Below, in pieces: positions 1-5,931 of a stretch of DNA of 8,628 nucleotides. The notes beneath the pieces are model-generated. The model saw only the letters and a list, made by a program, of their open reading frames with translations, searched no databases and was not told where the DNA came from. Both the position numbers and the translations under genes were made by a program. Every line of letters begins with the position of its first letter. Position 1 is the stretch's first letter. Source of the DNA: Methyloprofundus sp. (lineage in GTDB: Bacteria > Pseudomonadota > Gammaproteobacteria > Methylococcales > Methylomonadaceae); assembly GCA_030619185.1 (NCBI GenBank), contig JAUXBW010000089.1, forward strand, positions 1-8,628, written 5' to 3'.

Positions 1-184
1 CCACCTCTTTAGGTGGAAAAACTTCCAGGATATATAGATCCATGTCGACCACTTTCATTTCCGTTCCAGTATGATCCAATCCTTTTTTTTTATGACTACT
101 GATAATCGAGCCAGCAGTCCAGTGTGATAAATCATTTTCTTGTTCAGAAAAGGGATGATGTTGTGAATTATGTACACTATTCAT
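1..184 (-). CDS. Partial CDS, N-terminal 61 residues of an unidentified protein
   Basis: The frame opens with ATG at 184-182 on the minus strand and stays open to the window edge, so the C-terminus is missing. It starts MNSVHNSQHHPF and the visible end reads about LYILEVFPPKEV. A Shine-Dalgarno AGGAG (196-192) lies 7 nt before the ATG, and a sigma70-like promoter lies just upstream; together these make the start convincing. The N-terminus is hydrophilic and rich in His, Ser and Asn, with no signal peptide or membrane segment, then a Lys-rich patch (HKKKG). The codons for those lysines are a run of nine A's, a possible slippage site. I do not recognise the family and assign no function. Confidence 0.6.
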   Translation of the reverse strand, partial: MNSVHNSQHHPFSEQENDLSHWTAGSIISSHKKKGLDHTGTEMKVVDMDLYILEVFPPKEV

Positions 185-213
185 TAGAATGCTCCTGGCA
201 TATTCCCCTATTA

Positions 214-242
214 TATATACGCCTATTTCAAATATTTATCAA
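214..242 (-). promoter_or_regulatory. Predicted sigma70-type promoter for the partial leftward gene
   Basis: On the minus strand, TTGATA (242-237) and TATATA (219-214) are separated by 17 bp. An overlapping TATAAT-like stretch lies just downstream. Transcription would begin near 207, giving a leader of about 23 nt that contains the AGGAG ribosome site. The call rests on hexamer match and spacing only. Confidence 0.45.
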
Positions 243-379
243 CTGAGTATTTTTTATCGGATATAAGGCAAGGCCTTCCAGGTTTTTTACATTAACATCA
301 ACCCATAGCGAAACGTAATACTGGAAATTATAAAGACATTAAGGTTAAAAAGATTATAATCAAAAATAACAATTCAAGA

Positions 380-429
380 GGTCGGCCAGCTTGAAAAAAA
401 TCTACATTTCAAAATCAAGTTGGCTGACC
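380..429 (+). repeat. 15-bp stem hairpin with two G.U pairs
   Basis: Left arm GGTCGGCCAGCTTGA (380-394) and right arm TCAAGTTGGCTGACC (415-429) pair along all 15 positions if the plus strand is transcribed: 13 Watson-Crick pairs and two G.U pairs (384/425 and 389/420). The 20-nt loop is AT-rich. On the minus strand the two wobbles would be A-C mismatches. No T-run follows the right arm, so this is not a classical intrinsic terminator. It could be a structured RNA segment or a short dispersed repeat. Confidence 0.55.
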
Positions 430-637
430 CTGATGCTGCTACCAGTAATTTTAATTTAAAATAGATCAACAAGTTACAATTTTATCAACTGATATTAAAA
501 ATGACAACAGAAAACACAGGGTCACATCTAACAATCCAACATTTACTCACCTTGCAATGGAGTCCGCTGCAGCAGTTAAAGCAGCTCATGGGTATGATCG
601 ACTCATTAATCTCCAACTTTCAACCTTTACATAAACA

Positions 638-656
638 TTTATTAATCGTTAATAAA
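638..656. repeat. AT-rich palindrome downstream of tRNA-Ser
   Basis: TTTATTAA (638-645) and TTAATAAA (649-656) are perfect 8-bp inverted arms around TCG. The palindrome starts 21 nt past the tRNA 3' end in the tRNA's direction of transcription. It could be a 3' trailer structure. The stem has no G/C and no clear U-tract follows, so termination is uncertain. Confidence 0.35.
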
Positions 657-676
657 CAATGCCTTAAAAGCACTAA

Positions 677-764
677 TGGCGGAGAGCAAGAGATTCGAAC
701 TCTTGATACGTTGCCGTATACACACTTTCCAGGCGTGCGCCTTCGGCCACTCGGCCAGCTCTCC
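677..764 (-). tRNA. tRNA-Ser, anticodon GGA
   Basis: The minus strand folds as an 88-nt class II tRNA. The acceptor GGAGAGC (764-758) pairs with GCTCTCC (687-681), followed by discriminator G and an encoded CCA (679-677). The D arm is GCC...GGC. The anticodon stem CACGC/GTGTG encloses loop CTGGAAA, giving anticodon GGA (730-728), which reads UCC and UCU. The long variable arm, ATACG-GCAA-CGTAT, is the hallmark of tRNA-Ser. The T arm AAGAG-TTCGAAT-CTCTT is intact. It has its own predicted promoter, and a small palindrome (776-791) sits in the leader. I saw no duplicated 3' segment that would mark an integrated element. Confidence 0.97.
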
Positions 765-775
765 ACATAAGACCA

Positions 776-791
776 TTCAACGAGCGTTGAA
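776..791 (-). repeat. Short palindrome in the pre-tRNA leader
   Basis: TTCAACG (776-782) and CGTTGAA (785-791) are perfect 7-bp arms separated by 2 bp. They lie between the predicted transcription start (~794) and the mature tRNA 5' end at 764. It could fold in the pre-tRNA leader or be a protein site; only the symmetry is directly seen. Confidence 0.3.
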
Positions 792-800
792 CAGCAGAAT

Positions 801-829
801 ATAATAAAACAGCTTTAAGTTAATTGCAA
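801..829 (-). promoter_or_regulatory. Predicted promoter for tRNA-Ser
   Basis: On the minus strand, TTGCAA (829-824; 4 of 6 match to TTGACA) and TATTAT (806-801; 5 of 6 match to TATAAT) are spaced exactly 17 bp. This places the start near 794, about 30 nt before the tRNA. The promoter sits between the uup stop codon and the tRNA, so the tRNA does not need read-through from uup. Confidence 0.5.
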
Positions 830-833
830 ATTA

Positions 834-2729
834 TTATTCTGCTAATGCCTCTAGCTCATCCCATCGCGTATAAGCTTGCTGCAAATCTGTGTCTATCTTA
901 GCTAATTCTTTAAGGGCTAGATCTACTTTTCCCTGATCCTGCTGATAAAACTCCGGGGTGGCTATTTGCTCGTTATGTTCTACTTGCCTACTCTCTAGGT
1001 CTTCAATAATTGCAGGGAGTTCAGTTAATTCTTTTTGCTCCTTATAGCTTATTTTTTTCTTTTTTAATATTGTTGTGTTTGCCTGACTTTTCTCTGCTTT
1101 AGCTACTTGTTTGGCTGCTTTGGCCTGCTCTTTTGCCTGTGTCTGGCTGTAAGCTAACCAGTCTGAGTAACCGCCCACGTATTCACTGACCACGCCAGCA
1201 CCTTCAAACACAATCACACTGGTAACAACATTATCTAAAAACACCCGGTCGTGACTGACGATGAGCAAAGTTCCCTTATAATCAACCAGCCTTTCTTCCA
1301 GTAGTTCCAGGGTCTCCATATCTAAATCATTAGTCGGTTCATCCATAATGATTAGATTGGCGGTTTTGGTAAATAATTTCGCCAGTAATAAGCGGTTTTT
1401 TTCTCCCCCCGATAAGGTTTTAACTGGTGACCGCGCACGCACTGGCGCAAATAAAAAATCGCCGAGATAGGAAATCACATGTCGTGGTTCGCCATTAATC
1501 AGCACATGGTCATTACCTTCTGCAATTGAATCAGCAACGCTGATTTCCGGGTTTAACTCTTCTCTTAATTGATCAAAATAAGCGACTTGTAATTTTGTGC
1601 CTTGTTCGACTATACCACTATCAGGTTGTAGGTCTTTTAATAATAACTTTAAGAAGCTGGTTTTACCTGCGCCATTAGGACCGATTAAGCCGATTTTATC
1701 GCCACGCTGAATCACAGTAGAAAAGTTTTTAACTATTGCTTTATCCGGATAGGCAAAACTGACATCCAGCATTTCTATGACTTTTTTACCTGAAGCTTCA
1801 CCGCTCTCCATCAATAGCTTACTGGTGCCTTGTAAATTGCGTCGTTGTGAGCGTTCTTTTCGTAATGCTACCAGGGCTCTTACCCGCCCTTCGTTACGGG
1901 TTCTACGTGCTTTTATGCCCTGGCGTATCCAGACTTCCTCTTCGGCAAGTTTCTTGTCAAATAAGGCGTTTTGTGTAGCCTCTTCTTCAAGTGCTGCCGC
2001 TTTTTTTACTAAATAATCCGCATAATCCCCTGGCCATGAAACTAATTGTCCTCTATCAAGATCAATAATACGTGTCGCTAGTTTTTGCAGAAAGGAGCGG
2101 TCATGGGTAACAAATAAAATAGCCCCCTTAAAGCCAAGTAATTGCTCTTCCAGCCAGAGGATTGTTTCCAGATCCAGGTGGTTAGTTGGCTCGTCCAGTA
2201 ATAAAACTTCAGGGTCTATAACCAGAGCCTTGGCCAGAGATACTCGACGTTTCCATCCTCCGGACAAACTCTTTACTTTTGTTTCAGACGGCAGATTCAG
2301 GCGGCTTAAGATATTTTCAACTCGCTGCTGTATTTGCCAGCCATTATGTACATCGAGCTTATGCTGTAATGCACCCATTTCTTTCATTACCGCATCATTA
2401 AAGTCTGTCAGCAGGGTTAGCTCGTGATAGCGTTTAATCCAACCTCCTACTTCACCTAAGCCGCCAGCAACGACATCATAAATAGTTTCTTCATCCGGCA
2501 GATGCGGCATTTGTTCTAACACCGCTATGCGTAATTCAGGCTTATACCAGACCTCACCTTCATCCGCATGAATATGTCGCATAACGATTTTCATTAATGT
2601 CGACTTGCCTTCGCCATTACGACCTAACAACCCCACTCGCTCACCTTCTTCTAATTGAAACTCGGCCTGTTTGAGTAATGCGTGGGTACCAAATGCAATG
2701 GAGACTTTTTTTAAGCGTAATAATGCCAT
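834..2729 (-). CDS. uup: ABC-F family ATPase Uup
   Basis: This soluble ABC-F protein has two ATPase domains and no membrane segment; the family acts on ribosomes, and Uup has been linked to precise excision of transposons and to DNA branch structures. Domain 1 has Walker A GRNGEGKS (36-43), signature LSGGW (155-159), Walker B VLLLDEPTNHLD (175-186) and switch H209. Domain 2 has GPNGAGKT (350-357), LSGGEK (439-444), LIIMDEPTNDLD (459-470) and H493. The linker (about 230-320) contains WIRQGIKARRTRNEGR, typical of Uup rather than EttA, and residues 530-631 form the Lys/Glu-rich coiled-coil tail of Uup. At 631 aa it is of normal length and every catalytic motif is present. The start at ATG 2729 fits the family N-terminus (MALLRLKKVS), but no Shine-Dalgarno precedes it and the predicted leader is only about 15 nt. 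Confidence 0.96.
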   Translation of the reverse strand: MALLRLKKVSIAFGTHALLKQAEFQLEEGERVGLLGRNGEGKSTLMKIVMRHIHADEGEVWYKPELRIAVLEQMPHLPDEETIYDVVAGGLGEVGGWIKRYHELTLLTDFNDAVMKEMGALQHKLDVHNGWQIQQRVENILSRLNLPSETKVKSLSGGWKRRVSLAKALVIDPEVLLLDEPTNHLDLETILWLEEQLLGFKGAILFVTHDRSFLQKLATRIIDLDRGQLVSWPGDYADYLVKKAAALEEEATQNALFDKKLAEEEVWIRQGIKARRTRNEGRVRALVALRKERSQRRNLQGTSKLLMESGEASGKKVIEMLDVSFAYPDKAIVKNFSTVIQRGDKIGLIGPNGAGKTSFLKLLLKDLQPDSGIVEQGTKLQVAYFDQLREELNPEISVADSIAEGNDHVLINGEPRHVISYLGDFLFAPVRARSPVKTLSGGEKNRLLLAKLFTKTANLIIMDEPTNDLDMETLELLEERLVDYKGTLLIVSHDRVFLDNVVTSVIVFEGAGVVSEYVGGYSDWLAYSQTQAKEQAKAAKQVAKAEKSQANTTILKKKKISYKEQKELTELPAIIEDLESRQVEHNEQIATPEFYQQDQGKVDLALKELAKIDTDLQQAYTRWDELEALAE

Positions 2730-2750
2730 ATTGTTGTGTTTATTCTATTA

Positions 2751-2779
2751 TTTATAAAATAGTTTTTTAATCATGTCAT
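2751..2779 (-). promoter_or_regulatory. Predicted sigma70-type promoter for uup
   Basis: On the minus strand, ATGACA (2779-2774; 5 of 6 match to TTGACA) and TATAAA (2756-2751; 5 of 6 match to TATAAT) are separated by 17 bp. The start would be near 2744, so the leader is only about 15 nt and lacks a Shine-Dalgarno. The -35 hexamer overlaps the left edge of the inverted repeat at 2778-2826. Confidence 0.6.
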
Positions 2780-2826
2780 TCCCGAGACCTAACCAATCAT
2801 TAAGCTGGGCAGACTTTATCGGGAAT
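2778..2826. repeat. Inverted repeat ATTCCCGA...TCGGGAAT
   Basis: Perfect 8-bp arms ATTCCCGA (2778-2785) and TCGGGAAT (2819-2826) enclose 33 bp. The ATTCCC...GGGAAT format resembles short dispersed repeats known from other genomes, such as Neisseria dRS3 (20 bp), but the spacing here is longer. Only one copy is present in the window, so dispersal cannot be shown. It lies between the coaD-fdx terminator and the uup promoter. Confidence 0.45.
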
Positions 2827-2867
2827 CTATGCGTTAGGCGTGTATGATCGTGTGGGGCGCTTACAAT

Positions 2868-2885
2868 AGCGGACTGAAGTCCGCT
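2868..2885. repeat. Perfect 8-bp palindrome AGCGGACT-GA-AGTCCGCT
   Basis: The arms AGCGGACT (2868-2875) and AGTCCGCT (2878-2885) are perfectly complementary with a 2-bp centre. The palindrome lies 9 bp from the T-run of the fdx terminator, on its downstream side. There is no following T-tract of its own. The form fits a REP-like intergenic repeat; it could also add to the 3' structure of the coaD-fdx message if termination is incomplete. Confidence 0.45.
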
Positions 2886-2894
2886 CTACTCTGC

Positions 2895-2926
2895 AAAAAA
2901 AAGAGGAGCAATGCTCCCCTTTTTTT
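2895..2926 (-). terminator. Intrinsic terminator of the coaD-fdx unit
   Basis: Read on the minus strand, about 20 nt after the ferredoxin stop codon, GGGGAGC-ATT-GCTCCTC forms a 7-bp stem (one G.U pair) with a 3-nt loop, followed directly by eight T's. Seven A's precede the stem and can extend it. On the plus strand the same stem has an A-C mismatch but is also followed by seven T's, so weaker termination in that direction is possible. The position matches the end of the coaD-fdx transcript. Confidence 0.88.
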
Positions 2927-2946
2927 ACGCAGCAAAGCATAAAATA

Positions 2947-3680
<734 letters not shown>

Positions 3681-3735
3681 TATTTCTTTCTAATCCGGGT
3701 ACATAGCTAATGCACAGAATTTTTCTAAGCCGAAC

Positions 3736-3764
3736 ATTATAACTTGTAATAATGACTTTGTGGT
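3736..3764 (-). promoter_or_regulatory. Possible promoter for coaD-fdx
   Basis: The minus strand has a perfect TATAAT (3741-3736). At 17 bp spacing the -35 position reads ACCACA (3764-3759), which matches TTGACA in only 3 of 6 bases. Transcription would start near 3729, giving a leader of about 48 nt. It lies just downstream of the nested repeat, so coaD-fdx could be transcribed independently of rsmD. Confidence 0.4.
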
Positions 3765-3779
3765 AAATTTTTGGATATT

Positions 3780-4062
3780 TGTAGGTCGGGTTAGCTTAGG
3801 GAGATGGAAATAAATAATCATCCAATCTTGTTGGCCTTTTTGTCCGTCTTCGACGGTGTCGCAACAGTTACGTAGCTTGCTATGCGCCCGTTGCGACACC
3901 ACCGAACACAAACAAAAATTCTACCCAATATCGGACGATTATTTGTTTCCAGCTCCCTTATCTAGCGTAAACGCAGATAACGTAACCCGACAATGAAAGA
4001 ATCAGTCATGTTATCGGGTTACGTTTTTCTTACTCCATAATAAAAATCTAACCCGACCTACA
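3780..4062. repeat. Nested long inverted repeat (MITE- or REP-cluster-like)
   Basis: The 283-bp element fills most of the rsmD-coaD gap. Its ends are perfect 15-bp inverted repeats, TGTAGGTCGGGTTAG (3780-3794) and its complement (4048-4062). Inside, 3796-3830 pairs with 3926-3960 (29 of 35 positions) and 3837-3865 pairs with 3890-3918 (24 of 29), including a perfect 11-bp core GGTGTCGCAAC/GTTGCGACACC. The 24-nt apex can itself form a small hairpin. The right arm is interrupted at 3961-4047 by a segment with its own hairpin, CGTAACCCGA (3981-3990) with TCGGGTTACG (4014-4023). The core TCGGGTTA or its complement therefore occurs four times in alternating orientation. No transposase or convincing ORF is inside. 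It could be a non-autonomous mobile element, a REP-type cluster or a structured RNA. Confidence 0.75.
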
Positions 4063-4076
4063 GCCACCCCATAAGA

Positions 4077-4631
4077 TTAAACTACCCGCTCGAATAAATA
4101 ATAGGCTACCTCACCTGCTGTTTTATGCTTTAGCAAAGTCCAGTTTTCTGGCAGGCCTGTTAACTTTAACTGGCGTTCTACTTCTATATAGATTTTGGCA
4201 TGGTTTGCTAACCATAACTTATCTTCTAACCAGTTTGCTGCTTGCCCAGCATAACCTTTTGCAAAGGGCGGGTCTAAAAAGACCAGATCAAATGCCTCTG
4301 CATTCCCTGCGAGATAACGAAACACATCTTGTTGTACAATCTTCACCTGCTTTGCAGTAAGCAATTCGGTATTCTGCTTTAATTGTCGACACACCTGCGC
4401 CTCACTCTCAACCAGAACCACTGACTTTGCCCCCCGTGAGGCTGCTTCCATGCCTAATGCACCACTGCCCGCATATAAATCCAGACAACGACTGGCCATA
4501 ACGTCATATTGCAACCAGTTAAACAGTGTTTCGCGAACTCGTGCAGGTGTTGGCCGCAAACCCTGAACATCTGGAAAAACCAGGTTGCGCCCACGCCATT
4601 GTCCGCCAATAATCCTGACTTTATTACTCAC
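4077..4631 (-). CDS. rsmD: 16S rRNA (guanine966-N2)-methyltransferase RsmD
   Basis: RsmD methylates N2 of G966 in 16S rRNA using S-adenosylmethionine during small-subunit assembly. The family N-terminus KVRIIGGQWRGR leads to LRPTPARVRETLFNWL. SAM motif I is DLYAGSGALG, the acidic residue after the next strand is in VLVESE, and the N6/N2-methyltransferase catalytic motif DPPF is present in VFLDPPFAKG. I prefer GTG at 4631 (184 aa), which gives MSNKVRIIGG, overlaps the upstream peptidase stop by 8 nt, and has GGCGG about 6 nt before it. A GTG at 4646 (189 aa) lacks any ribosome site but cannot be excluded. It is the last gene of the M16-M16-rsmD operon and is followed by the nested repeat rather than a simple terminator. 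Confidence 0.93.
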   Translation of the reverse strand: MSNKVRIIGGQWRGRNLVFPDVQGLRPTPARVRETLFNWLQYDVMASRCLDLYAGSGALGMEAASRGAKSVVLVESEAQVCRQLKQNTELLTAKQVKIVQQDVFRYLAGNAEAFDLVFLDPPFAKGYAGQAANWLEDKLWLANHAKIYIEVERQLKLTGLPENWTLLKHKTAGEVAYYLFERVV

Positions 4632-5931
4632 TATATCCGCCAACACTAATAATTTGCATTAAATCAGTCTTAACCCGTCGCTGAAAGGCGGCTTTTATTT
4701 CATCGACAGTCACCCGTGAAACCTTGCCAGGAAAACTATCTAAATAATCTAATGGCAACTGATAGAAAGCAATCATCGCAATATAGTTTAAAAGTTTCTT
4801 ATTATTATCAATACGTAATACAAACCCGCCCGTCAGGTTTTTCTGCGCTGCCATTAATTGCGCCTGTGTGGGGCCTTTATTTATAAAGTCGGCAAGTGTT
4901 GTTTGCATAAGCTCAATCGCCATGTCACTTTGTTTATTTTGCGTTTGCAAACCCATAGTAAAAGGGCCGCTCTCTTCTAATGGCGAGAAATAGCTATATG
5001 CACTATAAGCCAGCCCTCTTTTCTCCCGGATTTCATTAAACAGCAGGGAGACCAAGCCGCTCCCACCTAAAATATGATTACCTACATACAGAGGAAAATA
5101 ATCTTCATCATTTCGAGTCAATACAGGCAAACCCGCCAGAATATGCGTTTGGGTTGAGGGGAAATCAATATGCTTTTTATTAGCCTTTTTAGGCAGCACC
5201 ACCTGGGATAACTGCTTTGCCTTTTCACCCCGTTTTAATTGCTTAAATAATGTTTCAGCTATTTGCCGTGCCTGTGATTCAGTTAAATCACCCACGATAG
5301 CTAAAATAGCATTATTACGCACATAATACTGTTGATAAAATTGCTTAATATCCGTTAACTGTATTTGCTTGATTGACTCTATATCCCCTGCGACCAGATG
5401 TGCATACGGATGTTCGCCATAGATAGCTTGATAGAAATTTTTTTTAGCAATATAGCCTGGCTTTTCCAGTTGCTGCTTAAGCCCCATTAGCTTTTGGTCT
5501 TTTACACGCAGGAACTGCTCCCGGGTAAATTGTGGCTGACTTAGGATTTTCTGAAAAGTACCTAAAGCTGGCTCTAATAAATCAGCTTGAGTTAGGCTAC
5601 GTAAGCCGACCCAGCTCGTATCGCGATGCGTCGCATAGCTATATTTTGCGCCCACCTCATCAAAGCGTTGTGCAATTTGATCAGCATTCCACTGTCCTGC
5701 TCCGGTTTCTAATAAGCTGCTAGTCAGAGAAGCAATACCATCAAGCCTGCCATCTCTCGCACTGCCGGCATCAAAGACTAATCGAATATCCACCATCGGC
5801 AAACCGGGACTTGCCACAAAATAAACCAGCCCCCCCTGAGTCGTCTGCCAATGCTTGATAGGGGGAAATGCTAAAGCTTGCATGCTCACAATGCCGAATA
5901 GTATAGCGATTAATGATGATTTAATGCGCAT
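4624..5931 (-). CDS. M16 family peptidase-like protein, non-catalytic (R/Y) subunit
   Basis: This 435-residue protein has two M16 domains. A signal peptide is visible (MRIKSSLIAILFG..SMQALA, cleavage near residue 21), so it acts in the periplasm. The zinc motif HxxEH is absent: the aligned segment is SLTSS (68-72), with Ser in place of both His and the Glu. The C-terminal domain keeps the family R/Y substrate-binding segment REKRGLAYSAYSYF (302-315), with R302 and Y309. This is the pattern of the non-catalytic half of heterodimeric M16B proteases. I chose ATG 5931 because AGGAG lies 6 nt upstream and the signal peptide then starts the protein; a longer frame from 5985 would put 18 hydrophilic residues before it. 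The start overlaps the upstream peptidase stop by 11 nt, and the stop overlaps rsmD. Confidence 0.9.
   Translation of the reverse strand: MRIKSSLIAILFGIVSMQALAFPPIKHWQTTQGGLVYFVASPGLPMVDIRLVFDAGSARDGRLDGIASLTSSLLETGAGQWNADQIAQRFDEVGAKYSYATHRDTSWVGLRSLTQADLLEPALGTFQKILSQPQFTREQFLRVKDQKLMGLKQQLEKPGYIAKKNFYQAIYGEHPYAHLVAGDIESIKQIQLTDIKQFYQQYYVRNNAILAIVGDLTESQARQIAETLFKQLKRGEKAKQLSQVVLPKKANKKHIDFPSTQTHILAGLPVLTRNDEDYFPLYVGNHILGGSGLVSLLFNEIREKRGLAYSAYSYFSPLEESGPFTMGLQTQNKQSDMAIELMQTTLADFINKGPTQAQLMAAQKNLTGGFVLRIDNNKKLLNYIAMIAFYQLPLDYLDSFPGKVSRVTVDEIKAAFQRRVKTDLMQIISVGGYSE

Larger units (their letters stand above)
185..676. other. Non-coding stretch between partial gene and tRNA-Ser
   Basis: I find no supportable gene here on either strand. 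The visible contents are the promoter for the leftward partial gene, a G.U-containing hairpin at 380-429, and an AT-rich palindrome at 638-656 just 3' of the tRNA. A plus-strand frame from 501 runs through the tRNA and has no ribosome site. A second plus frame (open 455-634) has a short Ala-rich stretch that could be a decayed coding remnant, but this is weak. AT-rich sequence dominates. Confidence 0.5.

Noticed and set aside
677..764. tRNA-Ser as an attachment site of an integrated element
   Set aside because: No integrase gene and no repeated copy of the tRNA 3' end were seen in the window.
501..770. Plus-strand ORF of 89 codons
   Set aside because: Its last third is the complement of the tRNA-Ser gene, it has no ribosome site, and the sequence shows no recognisable domain.
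1777..2427. Plus-strand ORFs opposite uup (1777-2016 and 2230-2427)
   Set aside because: They are antisense shadows of the conserved uup coding sequence.
3690..3911. Minus-strand ORF of 73 codons upstream of coaD
   Set aside because: It lies mostly within one arm of the nested inverted repeat and has low-information sequence; open by chance.
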